Source: Flammeovirgaceae bacterium UBA2338 (lineage in GTDB: Bacteria > Bacteroidota > Bacteroidia > Cytophagales > Cyclobacteriaceae). Taken from it: a stretch of DNA of 45,512 nt. This document shows, in pieces, positions 14,133 to 22,464 of this stretch. The position numbers and the translations under genes are program-made. The notes beneath the pieces were generated by a model. It saw only the letters and a list, made by a program, of their open reading frames with translations. It was not told the origin of the DNA and searched no databases. The stretch spans positions 1-45,512 of the forward strand of contig DDUM01000057.1 in NCBI GenBank assembly GCA_002344795.1. The letters run 5' to 3'. The number at the start of each line of letters is the position of its first letter. The first letter of the stretch is position 1.

Positions 14133-14163
14133 CAAATCTAGAATAGATTTCCTTTTGAACAAA
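14133..14163 (-). promoter_or_regulatory. tRNA-Val promoter
   Basis: On the minus strand TTTG (14160-14163), exactly 19 nt, then TAGATTTG (14133-14140), a perfect Bacteroidota promoter. A second TAGATTTG on the minus strand (14065-14072) sits between the remnant and the intact tRNA but lacks a -33 box. This suggests the promoter's -7 region was duplicated together with the tRNA. Confidence 0.8.
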
Positions 14164-14203
14164 AAAAGTTGCTCAAATCTGATTTTAACTGAATTGTACC
14201 CCC

Positions 14204-15064
14204 CTATCTGGCTCCAATCTTTTGAAGCTGCTCTTTCATCACAAAATCCTTCACCATTTCCACTACTTCAGGTGCCCTGAGGTTATGCCCAAAGCCTTGT
14301 GTGGTCATCAATTGAGATTGAGGCCAGGCGGTGTGGATGCGTTGGGCATGTGCATAGGGAGCCTCTTCGTCTCCTTCATCATGGATAATAAGTCCGGGTA
14401 TTTTTAATGCTGTGGCAAATTTAGGTGCGGAGTAGTAATCCGGAGTCTGGCCTAAAGTCTGTTTAAAATAATCGATGATGTACTTAAATGTTCTGTCATT
14501 GAGACCCGTAAAATTCTTATAAAAAGAAATGAAGTCATTGGCTTCTCCCGGGGAACCCAATAAAACCAGGCGGCCTAAATCAAATTGAGGATGATTATAG
14601 AGCAAGTGTAAAGTAGAAAAGCTGCCCATGCTGTGAGCAACAACAGTATCCATAGCACCCAATTGCTCAAGAAATACCTTTATCGCCTCGCTGTAGATTG
14701 GAATGTTGGCATACTTTCCTTTAGAAAGGCCATGAGCGGGTGCATCAAATGCATACAAGGTGTATTCCTCTTCAGAAAAAGCTTCAATATATTTTTTCCA
14801 TCTATAACTATGGCTTTGCCATCCGTGCAAGAAAAGAATTTTCTTCTGCCCGCTTCCCCATTGATACCCTTGTATGTCAACACCTCCGCTTTTAAAAGTA
14901 AACAGTGATGCCTTTTCAAGAAATTGTTTATGATGAGGCTTAACCGGTGGCGCCAGGGGTGTGCAAAACACATTGAAGCCAACCCTACCGGCACGAGATG
15001 GAGCCACTGCAGCCAGTGTATTCAAATACGTGCCTATCAGTTTTGGAATAATTTTCTTTGTCAT
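14204..15064 (-). CDS. Alpha/beta hydrolase under TetR control
   Basis: The 286-residue protein shows the hydrolase fold: FLHGWQSHSYRW near residue 78 (oxyanion region), nucleophile elbow AHSMGS with Ser145, acidic residues in IIHDEGDEEAP (Asp229 or Asp232) and catalytic His260 in QGFGHNL. It resembles general carboxylesterase-like hydrolases; the substrate is unknown. No clear signal peptide is seen. A TetR-type operator (15071-15086) lies directly before its start, and tetR is the neighbouring upstream gene on the same strand, so it is probably the regulator's target. Confidence 0.88.
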   Translation of the reverse strand: MTKKIIPKLIGTYLNTLAAVAPSRAGRVGFNVFCTPLAPPVKPHHKQFLEKASLFTFKSGGVDIQGYQWGSGQKKILFLHGWQSHSYRWKKYIEAFSEEEYTLYAFDAPAHGLSKGKYANIPIYSEAIKVFLEQLGAMDTVVAHSMGSFSTLHLLYNHPQFDLGRLVLLGSPGEANDFISFYKNFTGLNDRTFKYIIDYFKQTLGQTPDYYSAPKFATALKIPGLIIHDEGDEEAPYAHAQRIHTAWPQSQLMTTQGFGHNLRAPEVVEMVKDFVMKEQLQKIGAR

Positions 15065-15070
15065 TTATTA

Positions 15071-15086
15071 GATACCAATCGGTATC
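15071..15086. promoter_or_regulatory. TetR operator before the hydrolase gene
   Basis: GATACCAATCGGTATC is a palindrome with one mismatched pair. It differs by a single base from the 16-bp core of the operator in front of tetR (GATACCGATCGGTATC). It lies 6 nt upstream of the hydrolase start, and a TTTG with a poor -7 (TATCTAAT) can be drawn around it. Confidence 0.75.
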
Positions 15087-15104
15087 AGTTAGTTCAAAAT
15101 TTTT

Positions 15105-15695
15105 TTACAATTCTATTTCACTAAGGGTCTTATCCAGATGCTTCGTTACTCTCATGATATCATCATCATTGCCTCGGAGCTTACTCATCATAATGGCTCC
15201 TTCCAAACTGGCAATGACCAGTGTGGCATAATATTCTTTGTCTATATCGGGCTTCAGTTGGTTGTGCTTTATTCCATTACTTAAAATCGTAACAATGGAA
15301 TCCCGAAACACATCAAGGATGGTCACCGCCCTCTTTCGCAAGGCCGGGTGAGCATCATCTACCTCAATCGCCACATTGAGCAAAGGACATCCCCCTTTTA
15401 CCGGTGGTTTCGATATATACGTTTCGAAAAACTGAAATATGGCCCTCAATTTTTCCGGTGCAGTCTTTTCCTCCTTTATTTTGGAGCGCAGGTAACTGAA
15501 CATCTGTATCGACAAATGGCTTAGGGTTTCCATCTCCAGTACAGCTTTACTCTCAAAGTGCCTGTAAATAGCCCCTTTGGTAAATCCGGTGGCCTTTGTA
15601 ATATCACTAATGGAAGTAGCCTTATACCCTTGTGTGTTAAACAGGTGACCAGACTGCTTTAGTATCTTCTCTTTAGTTATTTCCGGGTTGCGCAC
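15105..15695 (-). CDS. TetR/AcrR family transcriptional regulator
   Basis: The 196-residue protein has an N-terminal TetR DNA-binding domain: TKEKILKQSGHLFNTQGYKAT, then SDITKATGFTKGAIYRHFESK, the classic helix-turn-helix with the 'G-x-IYRHF' ending. The remaining residues form the ligand-binding domain, with VKGGCPLLN near residue 105 typical of the AcrR/YcdC-like group. The start codon is GTG at 15695; no in-frame ATG lies before the HTH. A perfect palindromic operator (15700-15721) begins 5 nt upstream, so autorepression is expected. The effector is unknown. Confidence 0.92.
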   Translation of the reverse strand: MRNPEITKEKILKQSGHLFNTQGYKATSISDITKATGFTKGAIYRHFESKAVLEMETLSHLSIQMFSYLRSKIKEEKTAPEKLRAIFQFFETYISKPPVKGGCPLLNVAIEVDDAHPALRKRAVTILDVFRDSIVTILSNGIKHNQLKPDIDKEYYATLVIASLEGAIMMSKLRGNDDDIMRVTKHLDKTLSEIEL

Positions 15696-15699
15696 ACGT

Positions 15700-15721
15700 A
15701 AAGATACCGATCGGTATCTTT
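15700..15721. promoter_or_regulatory. TetR operator before tetR
   Basis: A perfect 22-bp palindrome with core GATACCGATCGGTATC. Its near side overlaps a -7-like TATCTTTA (minus strand, 15699-15706) located 3 nt before the GTG start. Binding would block the promoter and, if the message is leaderless, cover the start site. Confidence 0.85.
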
Positions 15722-15765
15722 AAACACCAGTTTTCCTCTGTATTTTTTTATTCTTTCTTTAAGTC

Positions 15766-15797
15766 TTTGTTTTTCAATCAGATTGGGCTGAATTTTG
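15766..15797 (+). promoter_or_regulatory. Possible promoter of the AsmA-like gene
   Basis: TTTG (15766-15769), 20 nt, then GAATTTTG (15790-15797, 7 of 8 to TAnnTTTG). If real, transcription starts near 15803, downstream of the first possible TTG codon (15795). That argues for the TTG at 15828 as the translation start. Confidence 0.45.
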
Positions 15798-15827
15798 CGT
15801 TTACCAGCGAGTAACCCATTTTTTAAA

Positions 15828-18338
15828 TTGAAAACGCTTAAGCGCTTACTTTTTTATTTTTTGCTCGCACTCGGAGCTGTCATTATTGCCTCCATTACCT
15901 CGGCATTTTTGTTCAAGGATCGCATTATTCAGCAATTTATTACCGAGGCCAACAAGAGCCTGAGCACTCCTGTGAAAATCGGCAAAATCGATATTTCACC
16001 CTGGGCCGATTTTCCCAATCTGGCCATTGTATTTCAGGATGTTTATGTTGAGGATAGCCATCGCGGCAACTATCCTTTGCTGACTGCCAAAACAGTATCT
16101 TTTTTTCTAAATCCAATTGAGGTATGGCAAGGTCAGTATGCAATACGCGGCCTTCAGATTCGCAACAGCGAGACCAACCTGAAAATTGATAGTGATGGTG
16201 TGAATAACTATACCATTGTGAATCACAATGCCGATAATAATGGCGATGGTACAATCCGGTTTGATCTCCGTAATGTAAAATTATTTGACACCAAAGTGAG
16301 CTATCGCGACCTCGAAAGAAGTCAAGATCATTCCTTCACAAGTGAATCGCTCGTTGCTTCAATAAAGATCGACAATGACTTGTATAAAATATTAGCGAAT
16401 GGAGATGTAACCACTCAGCAAATCGGAGTGCAGTCCAGCAGTTTTCTAAAAATGAAACGCTTTGAGGTAAATGCCGATATACTTTACAATGACAAGGAGA
16501 AAAATCTTTTGATCAACCCTTCCCAGCTCAGTCTTCACGAATCGCAATTTGAATTGGAAGGCACTTATCAATTTAAGGATAAGAACCTGATTGATATGAC
16601 CTGCAATGGCAAAAACACCGATATACAAACGTTGTTGTCGCTGCTGCCTGAACCCACCAATGAACGATTCTCAAAATACGAGAGTGATGGCGATGTGTAT
16701 TTCAACATGATATTAAAGGGAGAAATCAGTAAGAGCAAAGATCCATCCATCTCTATTCGTTTCGGGTGCGAGAATGCAACACTTTTTCATCCTGATTATA
16801 AATCGAGAATTGAAAATGCCAACATGGAAGGATCATTCGCAACCCCGTCATTTACCCGTCTTACTGAGGCTGTTCTTTTCTTAAAAGATGTAAGCGGAAC
16901 CTTGAATGACCGGCCCTTCCAAACCGACCTGTCAATCCAAAACTTCGAAAATCCTTACGTGAAATTTGTATTCAAAGGTGATCTGGATGCTGCATCCATA
17001 ATCAATTTTTACCCCATCGAAGAGCTTCAGGAGTTTACCGGAGACATTGGTATCGACATCGCATTTGAAGGGCAAACGGCATTGCTCAAGAAAAAAGCCA
17101 CTGCTCAAAAGGTGATTGCCAATGGTTCGGTAGATATGCGAGAATTGAACTTTAAGTTTGGCCAACAAGCCATCCAGGTGAAAGACCTCAATGGCGTTTT
17201 GCAGTTTACCAACAACGACCTTGCGCTAAGTGGGGTTTCAGGAAAACTGGAGAACAGTGATTTTGAAATGAACGGGTTTTTCAAAAACATCATTACTTTT
17301 CTGCTTTTCGAAAATCAACCCATAGGTATTGAAACAGATTTAAAATCTGACTACATCGATTTGGATCAATTGTTTGCCATTGGTTTTGGGAAAGAAGGAT
17401 CAGCCGATTATCTATTCACCATTTCACCGGACTTATATCTCAATTTCAATTGTGATGTGAAATCTCTCCATTACAAAAAATTTAGTCCCACGAATATTAC
17501 GGGTAATCTGTTGATTAAGAACAAAATGGCTGTGGCTCGAAATATTGATTTCAAGGCAATGGGTGGGGCCTTGTCACTTAACGGGATCATTGACGTAAAA
17601 AATAATAAAGCCATCGATGTAATCAGTTCATTTAAACTGAAGGGCGTCCATCTCGACAGTGCTTTTTATGTTTTTGACAACTTCCAGCAAACGTTTATTC
17701 AAGACAAACACCTGAAAGGGCAGGCCTTCGCTGACGTAGATTTGGAAATGACATTGAATGAAAAACTGAAACTATTTCAGGAAACGTTGATCGCGAATAT
17801 TAGCACCACCATTAAAAATGGGGAACTCAATAATTTTGAGCCGATGCACAAACTGGACAAATACCTGGATGATGACAACCTCAATCGTTTGCGCTTTGCA
17901 GATCTCAAGAATGACATTCATATCGAAAACAAAATTGTCTACATCCCACAAATGGAAGTAAGCAGTAATGTGACTACCATTCAAATTAGCGGTACTCATA
18001 CTTTTGATCAGCGAATCGATTATCGTGTAATTGCACCGTTGAGAAGCAAAAAGAAAATTGATCCGGATGAAGCCTTCGGTGCCATTGAGGAAACCAATAC
18101 GGGGAGCACCAAAATTTTCTTAAAAATCGTTGGCACAACGGATAACTACAATGTAATCTATGATAAGGAGGCTGTTAAGAAAAAAATTGTAAGCGACCTA
18201 AAAAAGGAAGTAGTCGAGCTCAAAGAAGCCTTTAAACTGAAAGGGAAAATAAAAAAGAAAGAAATTGAGTTAAAAGAAGATGATTACTTCGATTGGGGAG
18301 ACTCTACTAAAGTGAATAACAACCAGGGAAATTTCTAA
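15828..18338 (+). CDS. AsmA-like family protein
   Basis: The frame has no ATG near its beginning. The TTG at 15828 gives MKTLKRLLFYFLLALG, a good membrane-anchor start, and lies after the candidate promoter; TTG at 15795 would add 11 residues. The product (about 836 residues) has one N-terminal transmembrane segment and a long periplasmic part. Its AsmA-type start contains VKIGKIDISPWADFPNLAI, and it has a C-terminal AsmA region around FADLKNDIHIENKIVYIPQM. A Lys/Glu-rich tail follows. AsmA-like proteins are thought to help lipid movement or outer-membrane assembly. The family is confident, the start codon uncertain. Confidence 0.85.
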   Translation: MKTLKRLLFYFLLALGAVIIASITSAFLFKDRIIQQFITEANKSLSTPVKIGKIDISPWADFPNLAIVFQDVYVEDSHRGNYPLLTAKTVSFFLNPIEVWQGQYAIRGLQIRNSETNLKIDSDGVNNYTIVNHNADNNGDGTIRFDLRNVKLFDTKVSYRDLERSQDHSFTSESLVASIKIDNDLYKILANGDVTTQQIGVQSSSFLKMKRFEVNADILYNDKEKNLLINPSQLSLHESQFELEGTYQFKDKNLIDMTCNGKNTDIQTLLSLLPEPTNERFSKYESDGDVYFNMILKGEISKSKDPSISIRFGCENATLFHPDYKSRIENANMEGSFATPSFTRLTEAVLFLKDVSGTLNDRPFQTDLSIQNFENPYVKFVFKGDLDAASIINFYPIEELQEFTGDIGIDIAFEGQTALLKKKATAQKVIANGSVDMRELNFKFGQQAIQVKDLNGVLQFTNNDLALSGVSGKLENSDFEMNGFFKNIITFLLFENQPIGIETDLKSDYIDLDQLFAIGFGKEGSADYLFTISPDLYLNFNCDVKSLHYKKFSPTNITGNLLIKNKMAVARNIDFKAMGGALSLNGIIDVKNNKAIDVISSFKLKGVHLDSAFYVFDNFQQTFIQDKHLKGQAFADVDLEMTLNEKLKLFQETLIANISTTIKNGELNNFEPMHKLDKYLDDDNLNRLRFADLKNDIHIENKIVYIPQMEVSSNVTTIQISGTHTFDQRIDYRVIAPLRSKKKIDPDEAFGAIEETNTGSTKIFLKIVGTTDNYNVIYDKEAVKKKIVSDLKKEVVELKEAFKLKGKIKKKEIELKEDDYFDWGDSTKVNNNQGNF

Positions 18339-18365
18339 CCCACAGTAAAGTCATTTTAAATCATA

Positions 18366-19757
18366 TTACTTTTTCAGAATCACACTAAAGGTAGACCCTT
18401 CACCCTTCACTGATTTTACCCGTATCTCCCCCTCCAGTTTTTCAATTGCCTCTTTTACCAAAAACAAACCAAGGCCAGTGCCTTTTTCTCTGTCCTTCGA
18501 CATATAGTACATTTCAAATATTTTCGATTTGTCCTTGCTGTCAATTCCTATTCCATTGTCCACTACATCAATTTTGATTTTATCTTTTTCAGAATAAGTG
18601 TTAATCTCAATTGTCTTTTCCTCTTTGGTTTGGTCATGATATTTAATAGCGTTTGAGACCAAATTGTTGAGAATAGCCTCCAATCGGTGCGGATCAGTAA
18701 ATACGCGATGAACACCAATGTGTGTATAAAACTTGATACCAGTTGCTACTGGCATGTGTTTATGAGCGTTAATTACCTCTTCAATCAGGTAATCTAATTC
18801 TACAATTTCTTTTTTAATAACCTGTCGGTTTTCCTTTGAAATGGCAACCATCTCTTTAATAAAACGCTCTTGTTTTTCCAGGGTCGATCGCATCATCTCG
18901 AGATAGATTTTCAGCTTCTTCTCATTTTGTTCCTTTTGCGCCAAATTCACTAAACCCAGCATTGAATTAATCGGAGCCTTTAGGTCATGAGACACGCTAT
19001 ACCCTATTCTATCCAACTCCTGATTGGCATTAGCAAGCTCTCTATGCTGTTCATTTCGTTTCCTAATCATGATCATAGCGTAAACACTCACGTTGCCAAG
19101 AATTAACAAAATAATTATGGTATTTGCGTAAAATAGATAATCTCTAATTTCTCTTGCTGTAGTGCCCAAACTCTCAGAAAATTCTTTTCCCTTGAGTGTA
19201 ATTGCCTCTCTGTTCCTGTTCAACGCAGCAAGAAATCTCGATTCATTTGCCTCAATGGTTCCCTCCTCAACTGACATTCTTATTTCATTTGCGATAAGGT
19301 ATTTCTCGTGAACCAGAGCATCCCCCATCTCCCAAATAGCAAGTGGTTCTGACATCAAAGAAAAATTCCTAAATGCATTGAAGAGCCATATCATGTCTTC
19401 AATATCTTCCACATGGTTACCCCCCTGTAAAAATCCCTCCCTTACAGTATCTATCGATCCTCCTTCAAGTAATGTGACTCTTGCAATACTATCCCCCTGA
19501 GGTATACGGATGTTGCGAATAAAATCCTCCCAATCTTTAGGGTTCTGGGTATGCATATAAGAGATAAGGCTTTGAGTGGCATCCTTTTCCCCTTTTGAAT
19601 AATTGGATTCGCCATTGATATAAGCCCTCACAGATGACATCGTTTTGAGGGTGTAGTAATTAATGACAATCAGGACAATGGAGGATACAAAAATAGAAAC
19701 AAGCAACCCCCACAGAGGTAGGCTTTTTACGTCCTTCAATTTATCATCCCAGTTCAC
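18366..19757 (-). CDS. Membrane sensor histidine kinase (orphan)
   Basis: The 463-residue protein starts at GTG 19757. It has a transmembrane helix at about residues 17-37, a mostly helical sensor part outside the membrane (about 40-205), and a second helix at about 208-231. A short coiled coil follows, then HisKA with SVSHDLKAPINS (phospho-acceptor His257). The HATPase domain shows NAIKYHDQ, DNGIGI and GTGLGLFLVKE. It should autophosphorylate in response to an unknown envelope signal. No response regulator gene is adjacent: MazG lies upstream and the AsmA-like gene converges downstream. The kinase assignment is secure. Confidence 0.92.
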   Translation of the reverse strand: MNWDDKLKDVKSLPLWGLLVSIFVSSIVLIVINYYTLKTMSSVRAYINGESNYSKGEKDATQSLISYMHTQNPKDWEDFIRNIRIPQGDSIARVTLLEGGSIDTVREGFLQGGNHVEDIEDMIWLFNAFRNFSLMSEPLAIWEMGDALVHEKYLIANEIRMSVEEGTIEANESRFLAALNRNREAITLKGKEFSESLGTTAREIRDYLFYANTIIILLILGNVSVYAMIMIRKRNEQHRELANANQELDRIGYSVSHDLKAPINSMLGLVNLAQKEQNEKKLKIYLEMMRSTLEKQERFIKEMVAISKENRQVIKKEIVELDYLIEEVINAHKHMPVATGIKFYTHIGVHRVFTDPHRLEAILNNLVSNAIKYHDQTKEEKTIEINTYSEKDKIKIDVVDNGIGIDSKDKSKIFEMYYMSKDREKGTGLGLFLVKEAIEKLEGEIRVKSVKGEGSTFSVILKK

Positions 19758-19834
19758 ACCTTAAATTTATTTTTGCTGAACAAAGTAAAGTCAAAATGGA
19801 TCATGAGCTGGAGGAGTGTAAGGTTTACTTCATT

Positions 19835-20647
19835 TTACAATTTTTTAGCGCGCTCCCAGTAAGCATCCATTTCCTCCAATGACATTTCACCAAGCTTTTT
19901 ACCCTCTTTTGCTGATTCTGATTCGAGGTATTGAAACCGGTGAATGAATTTCTTGTTGGTGCGTTCCAGCGCCTCTTCGGGGTCAATATTGATAAAGCGG
20001 GCATAGTTGACCAGCGAAAAAAGTAAATCGCCAAACTCACTCATTATTTTTTCGCTATTGGCTTCAGCTGATGATTTGGCTTCTACCTCATCCCTAAATT
20101 CCCGCATTTCCTCCTCTATTTTTTCCCACACCTGCCCTTTGTGCTCCCAATCAAATCCAATACCCCTGGCCTTGTCCTGAATGCGAATTGCTTTCACTAA
20201 TGCCGGTAGAGATAAAGGCACCCCTTCCAGAACTGATTTATTGCCATGCCTCAATTTCAATTTTTCCCAATTTGCCTTTACCACCTCTTCATTCTCGGCA
20301 ATGGTATCTCCATATACGTGCGGGTGTCGCTCGACCAACTTATCACAAATTGAGTTGAGTACATCGGTCATATCAAATGCCTTTTTTTCAGAGGCAATTC
20401 TGGCGTAAAACACATTATGGAGCATGAGATCACCCAATTCTTTTTTAATCTCATCCAAGTTACCGTCAAGAATCGCATCTGAAAGTTCATACGTTTCCTC
20501 AATAGTAAGGTGACGTAAGCTTTCAAGGGTTTGCTTTTTATCCCAGGGGCAATTTTCCCTTAACTCATCCATCACCGTCAATAACCGGTCAAAGGCTTTC
20601 AATTTAGCGTCACGATTCAAATCAGGTGAAACAGGGGGCTTTCTCAT
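19835..20647 (-). CDS. mazG: Nucleoside triphosphate pyrophosphohydrolase MazG
   Basis: The 270-residue protein has the full two-domain MazG layout. The first domain contains LRENCPWDKKQT, then EETYE and KKELGDLMLH, the acidic Mg-binding helices. The linker includes VERHPHVYGD, and the second domain has WEKIEEEMREFRDEV and EFGDLLFSLVNYAR. MazG hydrolyses NTPs to NMP and pyrophosphate, including damaged nucleotides. The length fits the bacterial family. It is divergent from the small Cys-rich membrane protein gene, and the orphan histidine kinase follows on the same strand after 77 nt. Confidence 0.95.
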   Translation of the reverse strand: MRKPPVSPDLNRDAKLKAFDRLLTVMDELRENCPWDKKQTLESLRHLTIEETYELSDAILDGNLDEIKKELGDLMLHNVFYARIASEKKAFDMTDVLNSICDKLVERHPHVYGDTIAENEEVVKANWEKLKLRHGNKSVLEGVPLSLPALVKAIRIQDKARGIGFDWEHKGQVWEKIEEEMREFRDEVEAKSSAEANSEKIMSEFGDLLFSLVNYARFINIDPEEALERTNKKFIHRFQYLESESAKEGKKLGEMSLEEMDAYWERAKKL

Positions 20648-20691
20648 ATTTAATTAAACTTAAATTATTAACCTGGTGTTATTAAGATGAT

Positions 20692-20699
20692 TATTTTTG
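20692..20699 (+). promoter_or_regulatory. -7 element before the small Cys-rich gene
   Basis: TATTTTTG is a perfect TAnnTTTG match ending 16 nt before the ATG at 20716. No matching -33 TTTG was found at the right distance. Confidence 0.4.
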
Positions 20700-20715
20700 C
20701 TTAAAGTTAATAAAG

Positions 20716-20955
20716 ATGACAGTTCTACTTTTTTCCATTGGATTTATCGGCCTCTTTTTTGTGTTGATGTCCGTTCGCCTTATCTTTTTAAAGAATGGGG
20801 AATTCAAAGGAACATGCGCCTCCCAAAGCCCGTGGTTAGTTAAAGAAGGCGCTTCATGCGGCTACTGTGGAAAAACACTCACTGCCGGAGAGGGTTGTGC
20901 TAATCCTGATAAAGCATCTGAAGCCAACTTCCCTACAATTAATCGCACTCAATAA
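20716..20955 (+). CDS. Small Cys-rich single-pass membrane protein, NqrM-like
   Basis: The 79-residue protein has one N-terminal transmembrane helix (about residues 3-25) followed by a short tail with four Cys: KGTCASQSP (Cys34), ASCGYCGKT (Cys48, Cys51) and GCANP (Cys61). The order of helix, then G-x-C, then CxxC resembles NqrM/DUF539, which helps insert iron into the Na+-pumping NADH:quinone reductase. Similar small proteins are common in Bacteroidota, often labelled 'membrane or secreted protein'. No nqr genes are in the window. The similarity is by pattern, so the NqrM role is only a suggestion. Confidence 0.7.
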   Translation: MTVLLFSIGFIGLFFVLMSVRLIFLKNGEFKGTCASQSPWLVKEGASCGYCGKTLTAGEGCANPDKASEANFPTINRTQ

Positions 20956-21013
20956 GCACACCATCACTATCAGTCTATAAATCCAGTGGACTAATTTCTG
21001 TTTGGTCTATTCG

Positions 21014-21043
21014 TTTGATTCTGCACTATAGTCATTAAATTCG
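21014..21043 (+). promoter_or_regulatory. glmM promoter
   Basis: TTTG (21014-21017), 18 nt, then TAAATTCG (21036-21043, 7 of 8 to TAnnTTTG). This leaves a leader of roughly 20 nt before the GTG at 21068. Confidence 0.55.
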
Positions 21044-21067
21044 CAATCTCATTTTTTTATTACGCTT

Positions 21068-22459
21068 GTGACGCTAATTAAATCTATTTCTGGAATCAGA
21101 GGAACTATTGGAGGAAAACCCGGAGAGGCGCTTACTCCCCTCGATATTGTTAAGTTTTCTGCCGCTTATGGTAGCTGGGTTAAGAGCCAGAATGGAAAAA
21201 AGGTAATCATCGGAAGAGATGCCAGAATTTCCGGGGAGATGGTGAGTCAATTGGTGAGTGCTACGCTACAGGGTATGGGATTAGATGTCATAGATCTGGG
21301 CCTGTCCACAACACCCACTGTTGAGATTGCTGTGCCCAAGGAAAAAGCAGGTGGAGGGATAATCCTTACCGCCAGTCATAATCCCATTCAATGGAATGCG
21401 CTCAAACTTTTGAATAGCAAAGGTGAATTCATTTCTGCTGAGGATGGCGCTGCAATTCTAAAAATTGTGGAGGAAGGGAATATTGATTTTGCTCCTGTAG
21501 AAAAGTTAGGAACATATGAGCAAAAGAAGGATTATATCAAGAAGCATATCGCTCTGGTAAAAAAATATCCTCTTGTTGATGCAAAAGTCATTAAAAAAGC
21601 CAATTTTAAAATTGCAGTGGATGCTGTCAATTCTACCGGAGGAATTGCAATCCCGGAATTGCTTGAAGCTCTGGGGGTAAAAAAAATAAAAAAACTTTAC
21701 TGTACACCCAACGGCCAGTTTCCCCACAATCCCGAGCCGCTGCCAGAACATCTAAAAGAAATTAGTGCGCTGGTAAAAAAAGGCAAATACGATCTGGGTA
21801 TAGTTGTAGACCCTGATGTAGATCGGTTAGCATTAATACAAGAAGACGGAAAGCCTTTCGGTGAAGAATACACTCTGGTTGCTGTTGCTGATTATGTGTT
21901 GAGTAAGAAAAGAGGAAACACGGTTTCTAATCTCTCTTCTTCCAGGGCGTTGCGCGATGTCACAGAGGCTGCCGGGGGAAAGTACTACGCTGCCGCTGTG
22001 GGAGAAGTGAACGTAGTGAACGAGATGAAAAGAGTAAAGGCTGTTATTGGGGGAGAAGGGAATGGAGGGATTATTGTTCCGGATTTTCACTATGGTAGAG
22101 ATGCCCTTATTGGTGTGGCGTTATTTTTAACACATCTGGCAAAGTCTGGTAAAAAAGCTTCCCAGCTACGCAATTCTTATCCTTCCTATTTTATATCCAA
22201 GAATAAAATTGAGCTGACTCCGAATTTGAATGTCGATGATATTCTTGATCAAATTAAATTCAAGTATCAGGCGGAAAAAATAAACACCATTGATGGTGTG
22301 AAAATTGATTTTGAGAAAGAAAAAGAATGGGTGCATTTGCGTAAATCCAATACAGAGCCTATCATAAGAATCTACGCAGAATCCCAATCAGAAAAAAAGG
22401 CTGACGAGCTGGCGCAACAAATTATAAAAGATATTAAATTGATTACCGCTAAATCATAA
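21068..22459 (+). CDS. glmM: Phosphoglucosamine mutase (phosphohexomutase family)
   Basis: The 463-residue protein starts at GTG 21068. The N-terminal SISGIRGTIGG is typical, the active-site phosphoserine lies in TASHNP (Ser103), the Mg-binding loop is DPDVDR (248-253), the sugar-binding loop is GGEGNGG, and the phosphate-binding loop is RKSNTEPIIRIYAES near the C-terminus. The enzyme should convert glucosamine-6-phosphate to glucosamine-1-phosphate for peptidoglycan and LPS precursors. A phosphomannomutase or phosphoglucomutase role in the same family cannot be excluded. The cysteine desulfurase gene follows after 5 nt. Confidence 0.88.
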   Translation: MTLIKSISGIRGTIGGKPGEALTPLDIVKFSAAYGSWVKSQNGKKVIIGRDARISGEMVSQLVSATLQGMGLDVIDLGLSTTPTVEIAVPKEKAGGGIILTASHNPIQWNALKLLNSKGEFISAEDGAAILKIVEEGNIDFAPVEKLGTYEQKKDYIKKHIALVKKYPLVDAKVIKKANFKIAVDAVNSTGGIAIPELLEALGVKKIKKLYCTPNGQFPHNPEPLPEHLKEISALVKKGKYDLGIVVDPDVDRLALIQEDGKPFGEEYTLVAVADYVLSKKRGNTVSNLSSSRALRDVTEAAGGKYYAAAVGEVNVVNEMKRVKAVIGGEGNGGIIVPDFHYGRDALIGVALFLTHLAKSGKKASQLRNSYPSYFISKNKIELTPNLNVDDILDQIKFKYQAEKINTIDGVKIDFEKEKEWVHLRKSNTEPIIRIYAESQSEKKADELAQQIIKDIKLITAKS

Positions 22460-22464
22460 TTGTC

